Assembly: GCA_035949055.1 (NCBI GenBank)
Contig: DASZIO010000058.1
Location: forward strand, 1-36,328
Direction: 5' to 3'
DNA length: 36,328 bases
Source: Bog-756 sp035949055
GTDB taxonomy: Bacteria; Actinomycetota; Acidimicrobiia; Acidimicrobiales; RAAP-2
Position 1 is the stretch's first letter. Every line of letters begins with the position of its first letter. This document shows, one piece after another, positions 16,596 through 24,380 of the stretch. The translations under genes and the position numbers were made by a program. Below the pieces are notes generated by a model. The model did not search any database. It worked only from the letters and a program-made list of their open reading frames with translations, and had not been told where the DNA came from.

Positions 16596-17801
16596 TCACC
16601 CATCGAGCAGGTCTCCGAGGGCGTTGCGCAGCAGCGAGCTTCGGAGCTGCTGCCCCAAGACCGCCAGCTCATCGGCGGTCTCGTGGGCGCGCGCCCGGGC
16701 CTCAGGGTTCCGCTGCCTCACCAGTGGCAGCACGATCTGCTCCACGAATCCCGCCTCGCGGTCGGCCGCGTTCTTGTACAGACGGAGGTGGCGGGGCTCG
16801 ATGCCGAACCGGGCGAACTGGGCCGCCAACTGGGCCACTGCCAGGGCATCCTCGCCGAAGCTCTCGATCCCGGCCACATTGGTCGAGGCCAGCAAGCCGA
16901 ATTCCTCGAGCTCGCGTACGACGCCGACCTCCAGGCCGCAGGCCGAGGAGAGCTCGTCGACCGAGAGGTTCGGCCCGGCCCGGCCGGCCGGCGCCGGTCC
17001 GGCCGACTTCGGCGCGCGGCGCGGTGGCTCGGAGGCGTCGGCGTCGGCCGGACGGGTCCCGGCGGGCTCCGGAGCGCCCGAGGAGGGTGGGGCTGCCTTC
17101 CCACGAGACGGGACGGACTCCGCGCCGCCCGACGAACGCGATCGCCGCGCCGCGGAAGCCACCGCCGCGCCCGCCGCGCCACCCGACGCGGCATGAGGAT
17201 CGGTACCACCGGCAGCTCTCGTCGACCGATGGTCGGCCGCGGGTCCCTGAGCCGGTTCGGCCGCGGTTTGCCGGTGCGTAACCGACGAACCGGGTCCGGT
17301 GGCCGCTCCGGCCGGCGATGGACCACCGGCCGCGGTCGATGTCGTCGGTGTGCCGACCACCGCCGAACCGAGTGAGGACTCGATGCCAGGGAGCGTCGAG
17401 CGCGTCGCGCCCTCCGACGCGCTGCGTTGCCCGACGAGCACCGACCGGGCCGACTCGTCCCCCGCGGTCGCGTGGTTCTGACCGTCGGGCAGTACGTCAT
17501 CCGTCGCCACCGCTCCGGCCGCCGGTTGGCGCGAAGGTGCGGACTGCGATCCGACCGGATCGTCGTCCAACCGATCCTTGATCACCTTCAGCGGAAGGAA
17601 GTGCTCGCGTTGCTGGCGGAGCACCCATCGCAGCCGCTCCACATCCTGCTCGTAGAACTTGCGGTAGCCCGAGGGGGTGCGCTCCGGGTTCACCAGGCCT
17701 TGGCTCTCCAGGAACCTGATCTTCGAGATGGTGACATCGGGAAACTCCTGGCGGAGCAGGGTGAGGACATCGCCGATGGACATGTAGGACCGGGCGCTCA
17801 T
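16596..17801 (-). CDS. FtsR-like MerR-family regulator with extended linker
   Basis: Transcriptional regulator of 401 residues. Residues 1-79 are a MerR winged helix (MSIGDVLTLL, TISKIRFLESQGLVNPER, TPSGYRKFY). Residues 279-401 form a second conserved domain with its own HTH-like start (LSVDELSSACGL) and a helical C terminus. The order gcvH-FHA-MerR-BFN identifies it as the counterpart of mycobacterial Rv1828 / corynebacterial FtsR, which affects ftsZ expression. Between the domains lies a roughly 200-residue Ala/Pro/Ser/Gly-rich disordered linker, making the protein about 150 residues longer than those relatives. GGGAGG stands 4 nt before the ATG; the 40-bp gap to the FHA gene suggests co-transcription. 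Confidence 0.88.
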   Translation of the reverse strand: MSARSYMSIGDVLTLLRQEFPDVTISKIRFLESQGLVNPERTPSGYRKFYEQDVERLRWVLRQQREHFLPLKVIKDRLDDDPVGSQSAPSRQPAAGAVATDDVLPDGQNHATAGDESARSVLVGQRSASEGATRSTLPGIESSLGSAVVGTPTTSTAAGGPSPAGAATGPGSSVTHRQTAAEPAQGPAADHRSTRAAGGTDPHAASGGAAGAAVASAARRSRSSGGAESVPSRGKAAPPSSGAPEPAGTRPADADASEPPRRAPKSAGPAPAGRAGPNLSVDELSSACGLEVGVVRELEEFGLLASTNVAGIESFGEDALAVAQLAAQFARFGIEPRHLRLYKNAADREAGFVEQIVLPLVRQRNPEARARAHETADELAVLGQQLRSSLLRNALGDLLDG

Positions 17802-17841
17802 CCGGCCTCCCGGCCATGAACGAGCAGCTCCCTGCGGACCC

Positions 17842-18315
17842 TCATTCGCCGCTGGCCACCAGGTACAGGAGCTTGAACTTCCCGATCTGGACCTCGTCGC
17901 CGCTCGAGAGGCGAACCTCCTCGATCCGTTCGCGGTTCACGTAGGTCCCGTTCAGAGAGCCGACATCCCGGACCGTCGTGACCTGGCCGCTCGTCATGAA
18001 TTCGGCGTGCCGGCGGGAGACGGTGACATCGTCGAGGAAGATGTCGCTCTCGGGATGCCGCCCGGCCTGGGTGATCGGGGCTTCCAGCGTGAATCGGGCG
18101 CCGACGTCGGTGCCCCGCTTCACCACCAGCAGACCCACACCCCGCGGGAGCTCGAGCAGACCGATCGAGGCCTCGTCGTCGAGCCCGTCTCCCAAGTCGT
18201 CGACCGGGGTGGTCGAGACCGAGGTGTCGGGCACCGAGGTCACGAGCGCGGCGCCGCACGAGGAGCAGAAGTTAACCCCCGCCGGATTGCGACGGCCGCA
18301 GATAGGGCAGAACAC
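17842..18315 (-). CDS. Zinc-ribbon plus FHA-domain protein (GarA/OdhI position)
   Basis: 157-residue protein with a CPxC...CxxC zinc ribbon (Cys3, 6, 17, 20), a linker, and an FHA phosphothreonine-binding domain (about 63-152; GRHPESDI, VSRRHAEF, GSLNGTYVN hold the conserved Gly-Arg, Ser, His and Asn). Gene order equates it with GarA/OdhI, which in mycobacteria and corynebacteria binds and inhibits 2-oxoglutarate dehydrogenase and, in GarA, regulates glutamate enzymes when unphosphorylated. The classical ETTS phosphorylation motif is absent; a TT pair at 35-36 (VSTTPVDD) is a possible site. The GTG at 18315 was chosen over an upstream ATG at 18381 because TACCGT lies 7 nt before it and the protein then begins at the zinc ribbon. 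Confidence 0.88.
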   Translation of the reverse strand: MFCPICGRRNPAGVNFCSSCGAALVTSVPDTSVSTTPVDDLGDGLDDEASIGLLELPRGVGLLVVKRGTDVGARFTLEAPITQAGRHPESDIFLDDVTVSRRHAEFMTSGQVTTVRDVGSLNGTYVNRERIEEVRLSSGDEVQIGKFKLLYLVASGE

Positions 18316-18322
18316 GCCCAAC

Positions 18323-18328
18323 ACGGTA
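18323..18328 (-). promoter_or_regulatory. -10 box of FHA gene
   Basis: TACCGT on the minus strand, 7 nt before GTG 18315, in the 62-bp gap after gcvH. Confidence 0.45.
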
Positions 18329-18377
18329 GCCGCTCCCACCCCGCCGCTCTCCAGGCCCCAGAGCCCGTCGATGGCGG

Positions 18378-18758
18378 TCAATTGTCGATGAGCTGGCGGT
18401 AGCCGTTCGAGTCGAGGAGGGCCTCCATCTCGGTGGGGTCGGCTGCGATGAGCTCACAGATCCACCCTTCGCCGTACGGATCGCCGTTCAGCAATTCCGG
18501 GGTGTCCGTCAACGCCGTATTGACGGCTACGACTTCCCCCGCGACCGGGGCGTAGATCTCCGACACCGACTTGGTGGACTCGACCTCGCCCAGCAACCCC
18601 CCCGCCTCCACCGGCGCGCCCTGTCCCGGGAGGTCGATGAAGACGATGTCCCCCAGAGCATCCTGCGCGTAGTCGGTGATGCCCACCCGGACACGGTCGC
18701 CAACCGTGCGAGCCCATTCGTGATCGGTCGAGTAGCGCAGATCCTCGGGCACGTCCAT
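18378..18758 (-). CDS. gcvH: Glycine cleavage system H protein
   Basis: Lipoyl carrier of the glycine cleavage system, shuttling the aminomethyl group between P and T proteins and electrons to L protein. 126 residues, full length. Motifs: TDHEWAR near the N terminus, GITDYAQDALGDIVFIDLP, and the lipoylated Lys63 in EVESTKSVSEIYAP; GEGWICEL near the C terminus. The ATG at 18758 is preceded by TATCGT at 8 nt with no Shine-Dalgarno. P, T and L proteins are not in the window; placement before the FHA and MerR genes is a conserved actinobacterial arrangement. Confidence 0.96.
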   Translation of the reverse strand: MDVPEDLRYSTDHEWARTVGDRVRVGITDYAQDALGDIVFIDLPGQGAPVEAGGLLGEVESTKSVSEIYAPVAGEVVAVNTALTDTPELLNGDPYGEGWICELIAADPTEMEALLDSNGYRQLIDN

Positions 18759-18766
18759 GGGTGCGG

Positions 18767-18772
18767 ACGATA
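18767..18772 (-). promoter_or_regulatory. -10 box of gcvH
   Basis: TATCGT on the minus strand, 8 nt before the gcvH ATG. Confidence 0.5.
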
Positions 18773-18800
18773 CCTGACCGCCGTCCCCCACGCCCGAGGC

Positions 18801-21287
18801 TCAGCGGACGAGTTGTTCGAGCCGCACCGCATATTCCTGGGCCCGGGCCAAAGCCTCGCCCTCGTTCGGACCCTCCGCCCAGACGTGCGTCAGCGGCTCT
18901 TCGGGGTCGGGCAGCACGAGCGCCCAGCCATCCGTTTCAATGATCTTCACGCCGTCCACCAGGACGAGGTCACGGCCTTGGGATCGCTCCACCAGCGTCC
19001 GCATGACCATCCCCTTCTGGTCCCACGGGGTGTGAACCCCCTGGTGGGCGATGTGCACGGCCGGCAGCTCCCCCACCAGCTCGGACAGCTTGCGGCCGGT
19101 CGGTGCGAGCAGGGCCACCAAATTGACCAGGGTGGCCGCCGCGTCGTAGGCGGGCAGGAAGTGGGGAAAGATGAACCCGCCCGATTGGCTGGCCGCCATG
19201 GTGATCCGCTGGGAACGCGCCACTTCCATGAGGTCGGAGGTGGACAGCTTCGTCCACACGATGACGGCCCCGGCCCGACGGCAGATCTCCTCCGCAGCCT
19301 GGCTGGCCGCCACCGGAAGCGCCACTCTTGCGCCGGGATGGACCGCCGTCACCAGGGTCAGCAGGAGCAGCAAGGCCTCGTCGTCCGTGAGCGGGTGTCC
19401 GAGGTCATCCACGATGGTGAGATGCTCACCGCCAGGATCGAGCACGGCACCGAGGTGCGCGCCGGATGCTCGCACCAGTTCGCCCACCCGGGCCGCACCG
19501 GCCTGACGGTCGAAGGTCAGGACAGAGGCCGTGTTGGCGTAGGGGTTCACCGCGAGGACCTCAGCCTCGAGTTTGGCCAACAGGTTGGGCATGACAAAGC
19601 TGGTCGTCCCGAACGAGTAGTCCAGAACGAGCTTGAGTCCTGCCTCACGCGCCTTGGAAAGATCGACCGACTCGATCAGTGCGGCCGTGTAGTACTCGAG
19701 GGCCCGCGGCGGGAATCCGATGTCGCCGATCTCGCGGGCGAGCACCCGGCGGAAGTCCTCGCGGTGGTAGAGCCGCTCGATCCTTCGCTGGGTGGCCTCA
19801 TCCACGTCGAGCCCCTCCTTGTCGAAGAAGCGCAGAACCACCGACTGGGGATCGTCGGGAGCAAGACGGACACTGATGCCGGCCAAAGAGGACGACGTCG
19901 TGATCTGGAACCTGGTGACCGGCACGGTGGCGGCCTCCAGGTCGTCGACGTTGATGCCGGCGGCGTTGCAGCCGACCATGATCGCCCGTTTGAGGACGCG
20001 GGCTGCCCGGCTGGTGTCCCGGGAGGCTGTGACCGTCGCCCCCTTCTCGAAGGTCGAGGCCCAGGCCAGCGAGAGGCGAACAGCCAGCTCGGGGCTGATG
20101 TCGACGTTGGCCAAGCCCTGTACGCCGTCCCGGCCGAACAGCGACCGGGCGCCTCTCGACTCCCAGACGATCGACGAGTTGACAATGGCCCCGGCCTCGA
20201 CGGTTTTGAAGGGATAGACCTTGACCCCGGCCTTGAGCTCCGCGTGGGCGCCGACGAAGCACTCGTCCCCGAGGACCACCCCCTCTTCGCACCGCACCCC
20301 TTGACGGAGGTCCGATCCCCGGCCGAGCACGCTGCCGTCGATGCGCACTCCCGATCCGAGATAGGTGTTGTCGTGCACGACGGAGCGTTGCAGCGCGGCG
20401 TTGTCCCCGATCCGGACGTTTCGCCCCAGAGTGCAGTACTCGCCGAGCCGGGCTCCGGAGCCGACGATGCAGTTGTCACCGATGAGGGCCGGCCCGACCA
20501 GTTCGACGCTCGGGTCGATCTCGGCTCCCTTTCCCAACCACACCCCGGGGCGGAGTTGGAAGCCGTTGACGTCCACCCGCACCCGCTCATCGAGAATGTC
20601 CTGGTGTGATTTGACATAGGCCTCCAGGGTGCCAACGTCTTCCCAGTAGCCGTCGGCCACGTACCCGTAGAGCTCCTTGCCCGCCTCCAGGGCCTCGGGA
20701 AAGGAATCGCCGGAGAAGTCGACCGGCTGGTCGTCGGCGATGAAGTCGAAGATCTCGGGCTCGAGAACGTAAATCCCGGTGTTGATGGTGTCGCTGAACA
20801 CCTGGCCCCAGGTGGGCTTCTCGAGGAACCGCTCGATCGAGCCGTCCTCGCGGGTTATGACGATGCCGAACTCCAAGGGATTGTCGACCGCCTTGAGGGC
20901 CAAGGTGGCCAGACCGCCTCGCTTGTCGTGGAACTGGACCACCTGGGTGAGATCGATGTCGGTGAGCACATCGCCGGAGATGACCAGGAACCGCTCGTCG
21001 AGCTCGTCGCGCGCGTTCCGCACCGACCCGGCCGTGCCCAGGGGCGTGGATTCAGTGGCGTACACCATGCGCACGCCGAACTCCGAGCCGTCCCCGAAGT
21101 AGGTGCGGATGGCGTTGGCCATAAAGGCCACCGTGACCACGATGTCCTCGTACCCGTGCCGGCGCAGCAGGTTGATCACATGCTCCATCATCGGGATGTT
21201 GGCCATGGGCAGCATGGGCTTCGGCTGGTTCGAGGTCAACGGGCGCAGCCTCGTACCTTCGCCACCGGCCATGATGACGGCTTTCAC
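18801..21287 (-). CDS. Mannose-1-phosphate guanylyltransferase fused to a degenerate phosphomannomutase-like domain
   Basis: 828 residues. Residues 1-230 are a nucleotidyltransferase (MAGGEGTRLRP at 6-16, then KPMLPMANIP), residues about 250-370 a left-handed beta-helix of hexapeptide repeats (GPALIGDNCIVGSG and following), and 380-828 a phosphohexomutase fold. The product would be an NDP-sugar, most often annotated GDP-mannose, for envelope glycans. The mutase active-site loop reads TASRDTS (Ser422) instead of TxSHNP, and the metal loop DGDxDR reads DPGGEH (from Asp617), so mutase activity is doubtful. GTG 21287 overlaps the pgsA stop by 4 nt (GTGA), giving translational coupling. Confidence 0.9.
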   Translation of the reverse strand: MKAVIMAGGEGTRLRPLTSNQPKPMLPMANIPMMEHVINLLRRHGYEDIVVTVAFMANAIRTYFGDGSEFGVRMVYATESTPLGTAGSVRNARDELDERFLVISGDVLTDIDLTQVVQFHDKRGGLATLALKAVDNPLEFGIVITREDGSIERFLEKPTWGQVFSDTINTGIYVLEPEIFDFIADDQPVDFSGDSFPEALEAGKELYGYVADGYWEDVGTLEAYVKSHQDILDERVRVDVNGFQLRPGVWLGKGAEIDPSVELVGPALIGDNCIVGSGARLGEYCTLGRNVRIGDNAALQRSVVHDNTYLGSGVRIDGSVLGRGSDLRQGVRCEEGVVLGDECFVGAHAELKAGVKVYPFKTVEAGAIVNSSIVWESRGARSLFGRDGVQGLANVDISPELAVRLSLAWASTFEKGATVTASRDTSRAARVLKRAIMVGCNAAGINVDDLEAATVPVTRFQITTSSSLAGISVRLAPDDPQSVVLRFFDKEGLDVDEATQRRIERLYHREDFRRVLAREIGDIGFPPRALEYYTAALIESVDLSKAREAGLKLVLDYSFGTTSFVMPNLLAKLEAEVLAVNPYANTASVLTFDRQAGAARVGELVRASGAHLGAVLDPGGEHLTIVDDLGHPLTDDEALLLLLTLVTAVHPGARVALPVAASQAAEEICRRAGAVIVWTKLSTSDLMEVARSQRITMAASQSGGFIFPHFLPAYDAAATLVNLVALLAPTGRKLSELVGELPAVHIAHQGVHTPWDQKGMVMRTLVERSQGRDLVLVDGVKIIETDGWALVLPDPEEPLTHVWAEGPNEGEALARAQEYAVRLEQLVR

Positions 21288-21946
21288 GGCACCGTCCCCT
21301 CCGTGCGGGCCCGTCGTCCCCGGGCCAGTGCACTGCGGGCCACCGGGATGTACGACCCCGCTGCCACCCAGGCCAGGATCAGCCCGATGATGCCGGACAC
21401 CCAGGCGAAGACATGGAACGGGACCTGCCAGGCCGCGTTGCCGTTGCTGAGCAGGAAGGCCGGATAGGCGAACATGAGGGCGAACGTCCCGGCCTTGCCG
21501 ACCCACAGGACGTCGATGCGGCTGGCGCCGAGCGACGCCAACAGCAGCACCGCCACCGAGACGACCGCCTCGCGCGCCAGGGTGGCAACTCCGAACCACA
21601 CCGGCACGGCGCCGTGCACGGTGATGGCGATGACGGCAGTCACCACCAGCACCCGGTCGGCGACAGGGTCGAGCACCTTCCCGACCGTCGAGACCTGGTG
21701 GTAGCGGCGGGCTACGAACCCGTCCACCCAGTCTGTGGCGCCCAGCACGCCGAGCAGCACCGCGGCGGCGCTCTGCCGGCCCGCACCGAACAACAGCCAG
21801 AGGAACAGCGGGATGCAGGCCAACCGCACCACGGTGATTCCGTTGGGTACGGTGAGCACCCGTCCCAAGCCCTCCTGAGCCGGCGTCTCGGCTGACGGAG
21901 CCTGCTCGATCGAGTCCCCCATCGCCATCTCGCCGGCACCCTTCAC
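21284..21946 (-). CDS. pgsA: CDP-alcohol phosphatidyltransferase (PgsA-like)
   Basis: 220-residue integral membrane enzyme of phospholipid synthesis that moves a phosphatidyl group from CDP-diacylglycerol to an alcohol, probably glycerol 3-phosphate. The full family signature is present: Asp75-Gly-x2-Ala79-Arg80-x8-Gly89-x3-Asp93-x3-Asp97, plus Asp72. About five to six hydrophobic helices follow. A 30-residue polar N-terminal extension precedes the first helix. GTG 21946 follows TAGACT by 7 nt; internal ATGs at 21928 and 21922 are alternatives. The mycobacterial counterpart by position is pgsA2. Which alcohol is used cannot be settled here. Confidence 0.87.
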   Translation of the reverse strand: MKGAGEMAMGDSIEQAPSAETPAQEGLGRVLTVPNGITVVRLACIPLFLWLLFGAGRQSAAAVLLGVLGATDWVDGFVARRYHQVSTVGKVLDPVADRVLVVTAVIAITVHGAVPVWFGVATLAREAVVSVAVLLLASLGASRIDVLWVGKAGTFALMFAYPAFLLSNGNAAWQVPFHVFAWVSGIIGLILAWVAAGSYIPVARSALARGRRARTEGTVP

Positions 21947-21953
21947 AGAACCG

Positions 21954-21959
21954 AGTCTA
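21954..21959 (-). promoter_or_regulatory. -10 box of pgsA block
   Basis: TAGACT on the minus strand, 7 nt before GTG 21946; likely drives pgsA and the coupled guanylyltransferase gene. Confidence 0.5.
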
Positions 21960-22084
21960 CGAGGCAGGGTCGGACCGAGCCGAACCTCCGAGAACGCCGC
22001 CCGTCGGCCACCGAGGCGGCCACCGCTTCATGACCGCCACCGTTTCGCGCCGTCTCGTGGACCCGAGCAGGCCACACTGGGGGG

Positions 22085-22825
22085 ATGGGCAAGGTGAGCC
22101 GGGTCGACCGGGCCATCGGCGTCGGGTTGGTCGCCTTGCTGCTGGTGCTGCTGGGCCTGGCCATCGTCCACCGGTCGGGCCCGTCCCGCGCCGCCACCCC
22201 GGTCGCCGCTTCCACCCCGTCCAGGGCCGCGCCCGCCATCACTGCACCCACCGCCACCTCGAGGTCGGCGGGCGGGGCCTCGCCGTCCACGCCCGTCACA
22301 TCCTCGCCGCCCACCTCCTCGCCATCGGCAACGTCGGCATCTTCGACTCCCTCGCCCCCGATCGCCGGGCCGGTCTCGGCCGTCGGCGATTCGATCTTGT
22401 TGGACGTCGAGCCCTACCTCCAGTCCGACCTGCCCGGGATCAGGGTCGACGGCCTGGTCAGCCGGCAGTTCGAGACCGGTGTCTCGGTGGTCCAGGCGGA
22501 GCGGGCGGCCGGGACGCTGGGTCGGGTGCTGGTGGTCGAGCTCGGCACCAACGGAACAGTTACCGCCGACGGCTTCGACGCCATGATGCAGGCCGCTTCC
22601 GGCGTGTCCCGGGTGGTCTTCGTGAACGTCGACGTGCCCCGGTCGTGGGAGGCCCCGGACAACGCGGTGCTGGCCGCCGGTGTCGCCCGCTATCCGGGCA
22701 CGGCGGTATTGGCCGACTGGTACACCCTTTCTTCTGGTCATCCGGAGTGGTTCACCGCCGACCAGGTGCACCTTCAACCCGCGGGTGCCCAGGCCCTGGC
22801 CAACCTGGTCACCCAGTACGCCTGA
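22085..22825 (+). CDS. Secreted SGNH-hydrolase-like protein
   Basis: 246 residues: an N-terminal signal anchor (about 10-28, GVGLVALLLVLLGLAIV), a Ser/Thr/Pro-rich stalk (30-93), and an SGNH-type domain. The domain has AVGDSILLD (nucleophile Ser103), ELGTNG with the block-III Gly/Asn, and DQVHLQPAGAQAL with Asp226 and His229. This resembles the C-terminal domain of OatA-type O-acetyltransferases and related esterases, but the integral acyltransferase-3 domain is missing. It probably acts outside the membrane on a glycan or peptidoglycan acyl group; the substrate is unknown. The gene is divergent from pgsA; I see no clear -10 box or Shine-Dalgarno directly before the ATG. Confidence 0.85.
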   Translation: MGKVSRVDRAIGVGLVALLLVLLGLAIVHRSGPSRAATPVAASTPSRAAPAITAPTATSRSAGGASPSTPVTSSPPTSSPSATSASSTPSPPIAGPVSAVGDSILLDVEPYLQSDLPGIRVDGLVSRQFETGVSVVQAERAAGTLGRVLVVELGTNGTVTADGFDAMMQAASGVSRVVFVNVDVPRSWEAPDNAVLAAGVARYPGTAVLADWYTLSSGHPEWFTADQVHLQPAGAQALANLVTQYA

Positions 22826-22956
22826 AGCCTCCACCCCGCGCATCCGGCGGGTTCGGCGGGGGTTTCGGCACCGAATTCGGCCCGGGTAGCGCTCGGTCGA
22901 CTCTGTGGGGCCTCCGCCGTCTCCGGCGCCGCCGCGGGCGGCTCACGCCGGCACCG

Positions 22957-22986
22957 GTGGTGGTTCATTCGATCGCCGTCCACCAC
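22957..22986. repeat. 7-bp inverted repeat in intergenic gap
   Basis: GTGGTGG and CCACCAC separated by 16 nt, centred on a CGATCG, 46 bp before the DUF1015 start. It could be an operator or chance. The rest of the 206-bp gap shows nothing convincing. Confidence 0.35.
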
Positions 22987-23031
22987 TTGTCCAACCACGG
23001 GACCCGAACGACCATGTGCTACGCAGTGCGG

Positions 23032-24231
23032 ATGGTTCGATTCGCGCCCTTTGCCGGCCTCCGCTACGACCCTTCCCGGGTCGACCTCTCCATGGTCATC
23101 GCCCCGCCGTACGACGTCATCCCACCGGACGAGCGGGCCCGGCTGGCCGCCCGTCACAGCGCCAACTCGGTGCGCGTCGAGCTGCCCGAGCCGGACCACC
23201 GGGCCGGCCTCGACCGTTACGCCAATGCCGCCCGCCAGCTCGAACAATGGCAAGAGGAAGAGGTCCTCCGCCGCGACCCGGCACCCGCCTTCTACGCCTA
23301 CCGGATGACCGCCCCGGACGGACATGCCACCAACGGGGTCATCGGGGCGCTCGGCGTCGACGATGTCAGCGCGTCCGACATCCTGCCTCACGAGCAGACC
23401 CTGCCCAAGGCCAAGAGTGACCGGCTCGACCTGTTGAAGGCCACGCGGGCCAATTTGTCTCCCATCTGGGGCCTCTCGATGAGCGACGGGCTCAGCCGCA
23501 CCTTCCTACGCGATGGCCCCCCCGATGCCGAGGCGGTCGACGACGACGGGGTCCTTCACCAGCTCTGGGTGATCGACGACCGGGCCGCCATCGGGGTGAT
23601 ACAGCAGGCGGCGGAGTCGTCCCCGATCGTCGTGGCCGATGGCCACCATCGCTACGAGACGGCCCGCACCTACCTCCGCCAGTGTTCGATGTCCCCGGCC
23701 GCGGGATCTACCGCGGAGTCGATCATGGCTCTGGTGGTCGAACTCGCCGAGGACCAATTGGCGGTGGGCCCGATCCACCGCGGTCTTTCCCGACTGCCGG
23801 ATGGCCTCGATCTGCTGGACGCCTTTTCCTCGTGGTTCGACGTGACCCGGGCCGGTGACTTCGACGAGCGCACAGTCGGTGCCCTCGGCGAGAGCCAGTC
23901 CCTGGCCCTCCTGATGCCTTCGGGAGCATGGCTGCTGTCGCCCAAGGACGGAACACCGGAAGCGGCGGGGGCCGACCTCGACTCGTCGATGGTGGCACTG
24001 GTCATCGCCGAACTTCCCGATCATGAGCTCGAGTTCTTCAACAGTTGGCGGGACGGGATGCGGGCGGTGGCCGCCGATCAGGCCCAGGCAGTCGTGCTCC
24101 TCCGTCCGGTCTCGGTCGAGCAGATCCAGCGGTGGGCGCGGGACCGCCGCCAGATGCCCCCGAAGAGCACGTACTTCTACCCAAAGCCCCGGACCGGCAT
24201 GGTCTTTCGGGACCTCGACGCGCCGGCCTGA
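23032..24231 (+). CDS. DUF1015 family protein
   Basis: Cytosolic 399-residue protein of the DUF1015 family. It opens with RFAPFAGLRYDP and IAPPYDVI, and contains the family hallmark VADGHHRYETA in the middle; a C-terminal segment PPKSTYFYPKPRTGMVFRDL closes it. The family is widespread, often near amino-acid metabolism genes, but its reaction is not established (a kinase-like role in serine metabolism has been shown for an archaeal relative). I favour ATG 23032, which begins just before the conserved RFAPF; ATG 23014 in the same frame is an alternative. No clear ribosome-binding site. Confidence 0.9.
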   Translation: MVRFAPFAGLRYDPSRVDLSMVIAPPYDVIPPDERARLAARHSANSVRVELPEPDHRAGLDRYANAARQLEQWQEEEVLRRDPAPAFYAYRMTAPDGHATNGVIGALGVDDVSASDILPHEQTLPKAKSDRLDLLKATRANLSPIWGLSMSDGLSRTFLRDGPPDAEAVDDDGVLHQLWVIDDRAAIGVIQQAAESSPIVVADGHHRYETARTYLRQCSMSPAAGSTAESIMALVVELAEDQLAVGPIHRGLSRLPDGLDLLDAFSSWFDVTRAGDFDERTVGALGESQSLALLMPSGAWLLSPKDGTPEAAGADLDSSMVALVIAELPDHELEFFNSWRDGMRAVAADQAQAVVLLRPVSVEQIQRWARDRRQMPPKSTYFYPKPRTGMVFRDLDAPA

Positions 24232-24251
24232 ACCTCAGTCGTCGTCGGGGG

Positions 24252-24268
24252 CCCGGATCGGATCCGGG
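24252..24268 (+). terminator. Palindrome after DUF1015 gene
   Basis: CCCGGATC-G-GATCCGGG, 20 nt past the stop. It can fold into a short hairpin, but without a T-tract it is only a weak terminator candidate. Confidence 0.35.
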
Positions 24269-24321
24269 TCGGGACCTGCCCGCCGTCGGCGTAGTGCCTT
24301 GGTCCCCGAGGTCACAGCCGT

Positions 24322-24327
24322 TACGCT
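24322..24327 (+). promoter_or_regulatory. Probable -10 box of Cys-repeat protein gene
   Basis: TACGCT about 53 nt before GTG 24381; a transcript from here would carry the GGAGGG ribosome-binding site immediately upstream of the GTG, unlike the leaderless pattern elsewhere. Confidence 0.35.
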
Positions 24328-24380
24328 GCCCTGTCGGTCGGGCGAGGGGCCGGTGGGCGGAAGTCGGTCGAGGAGGGCAG

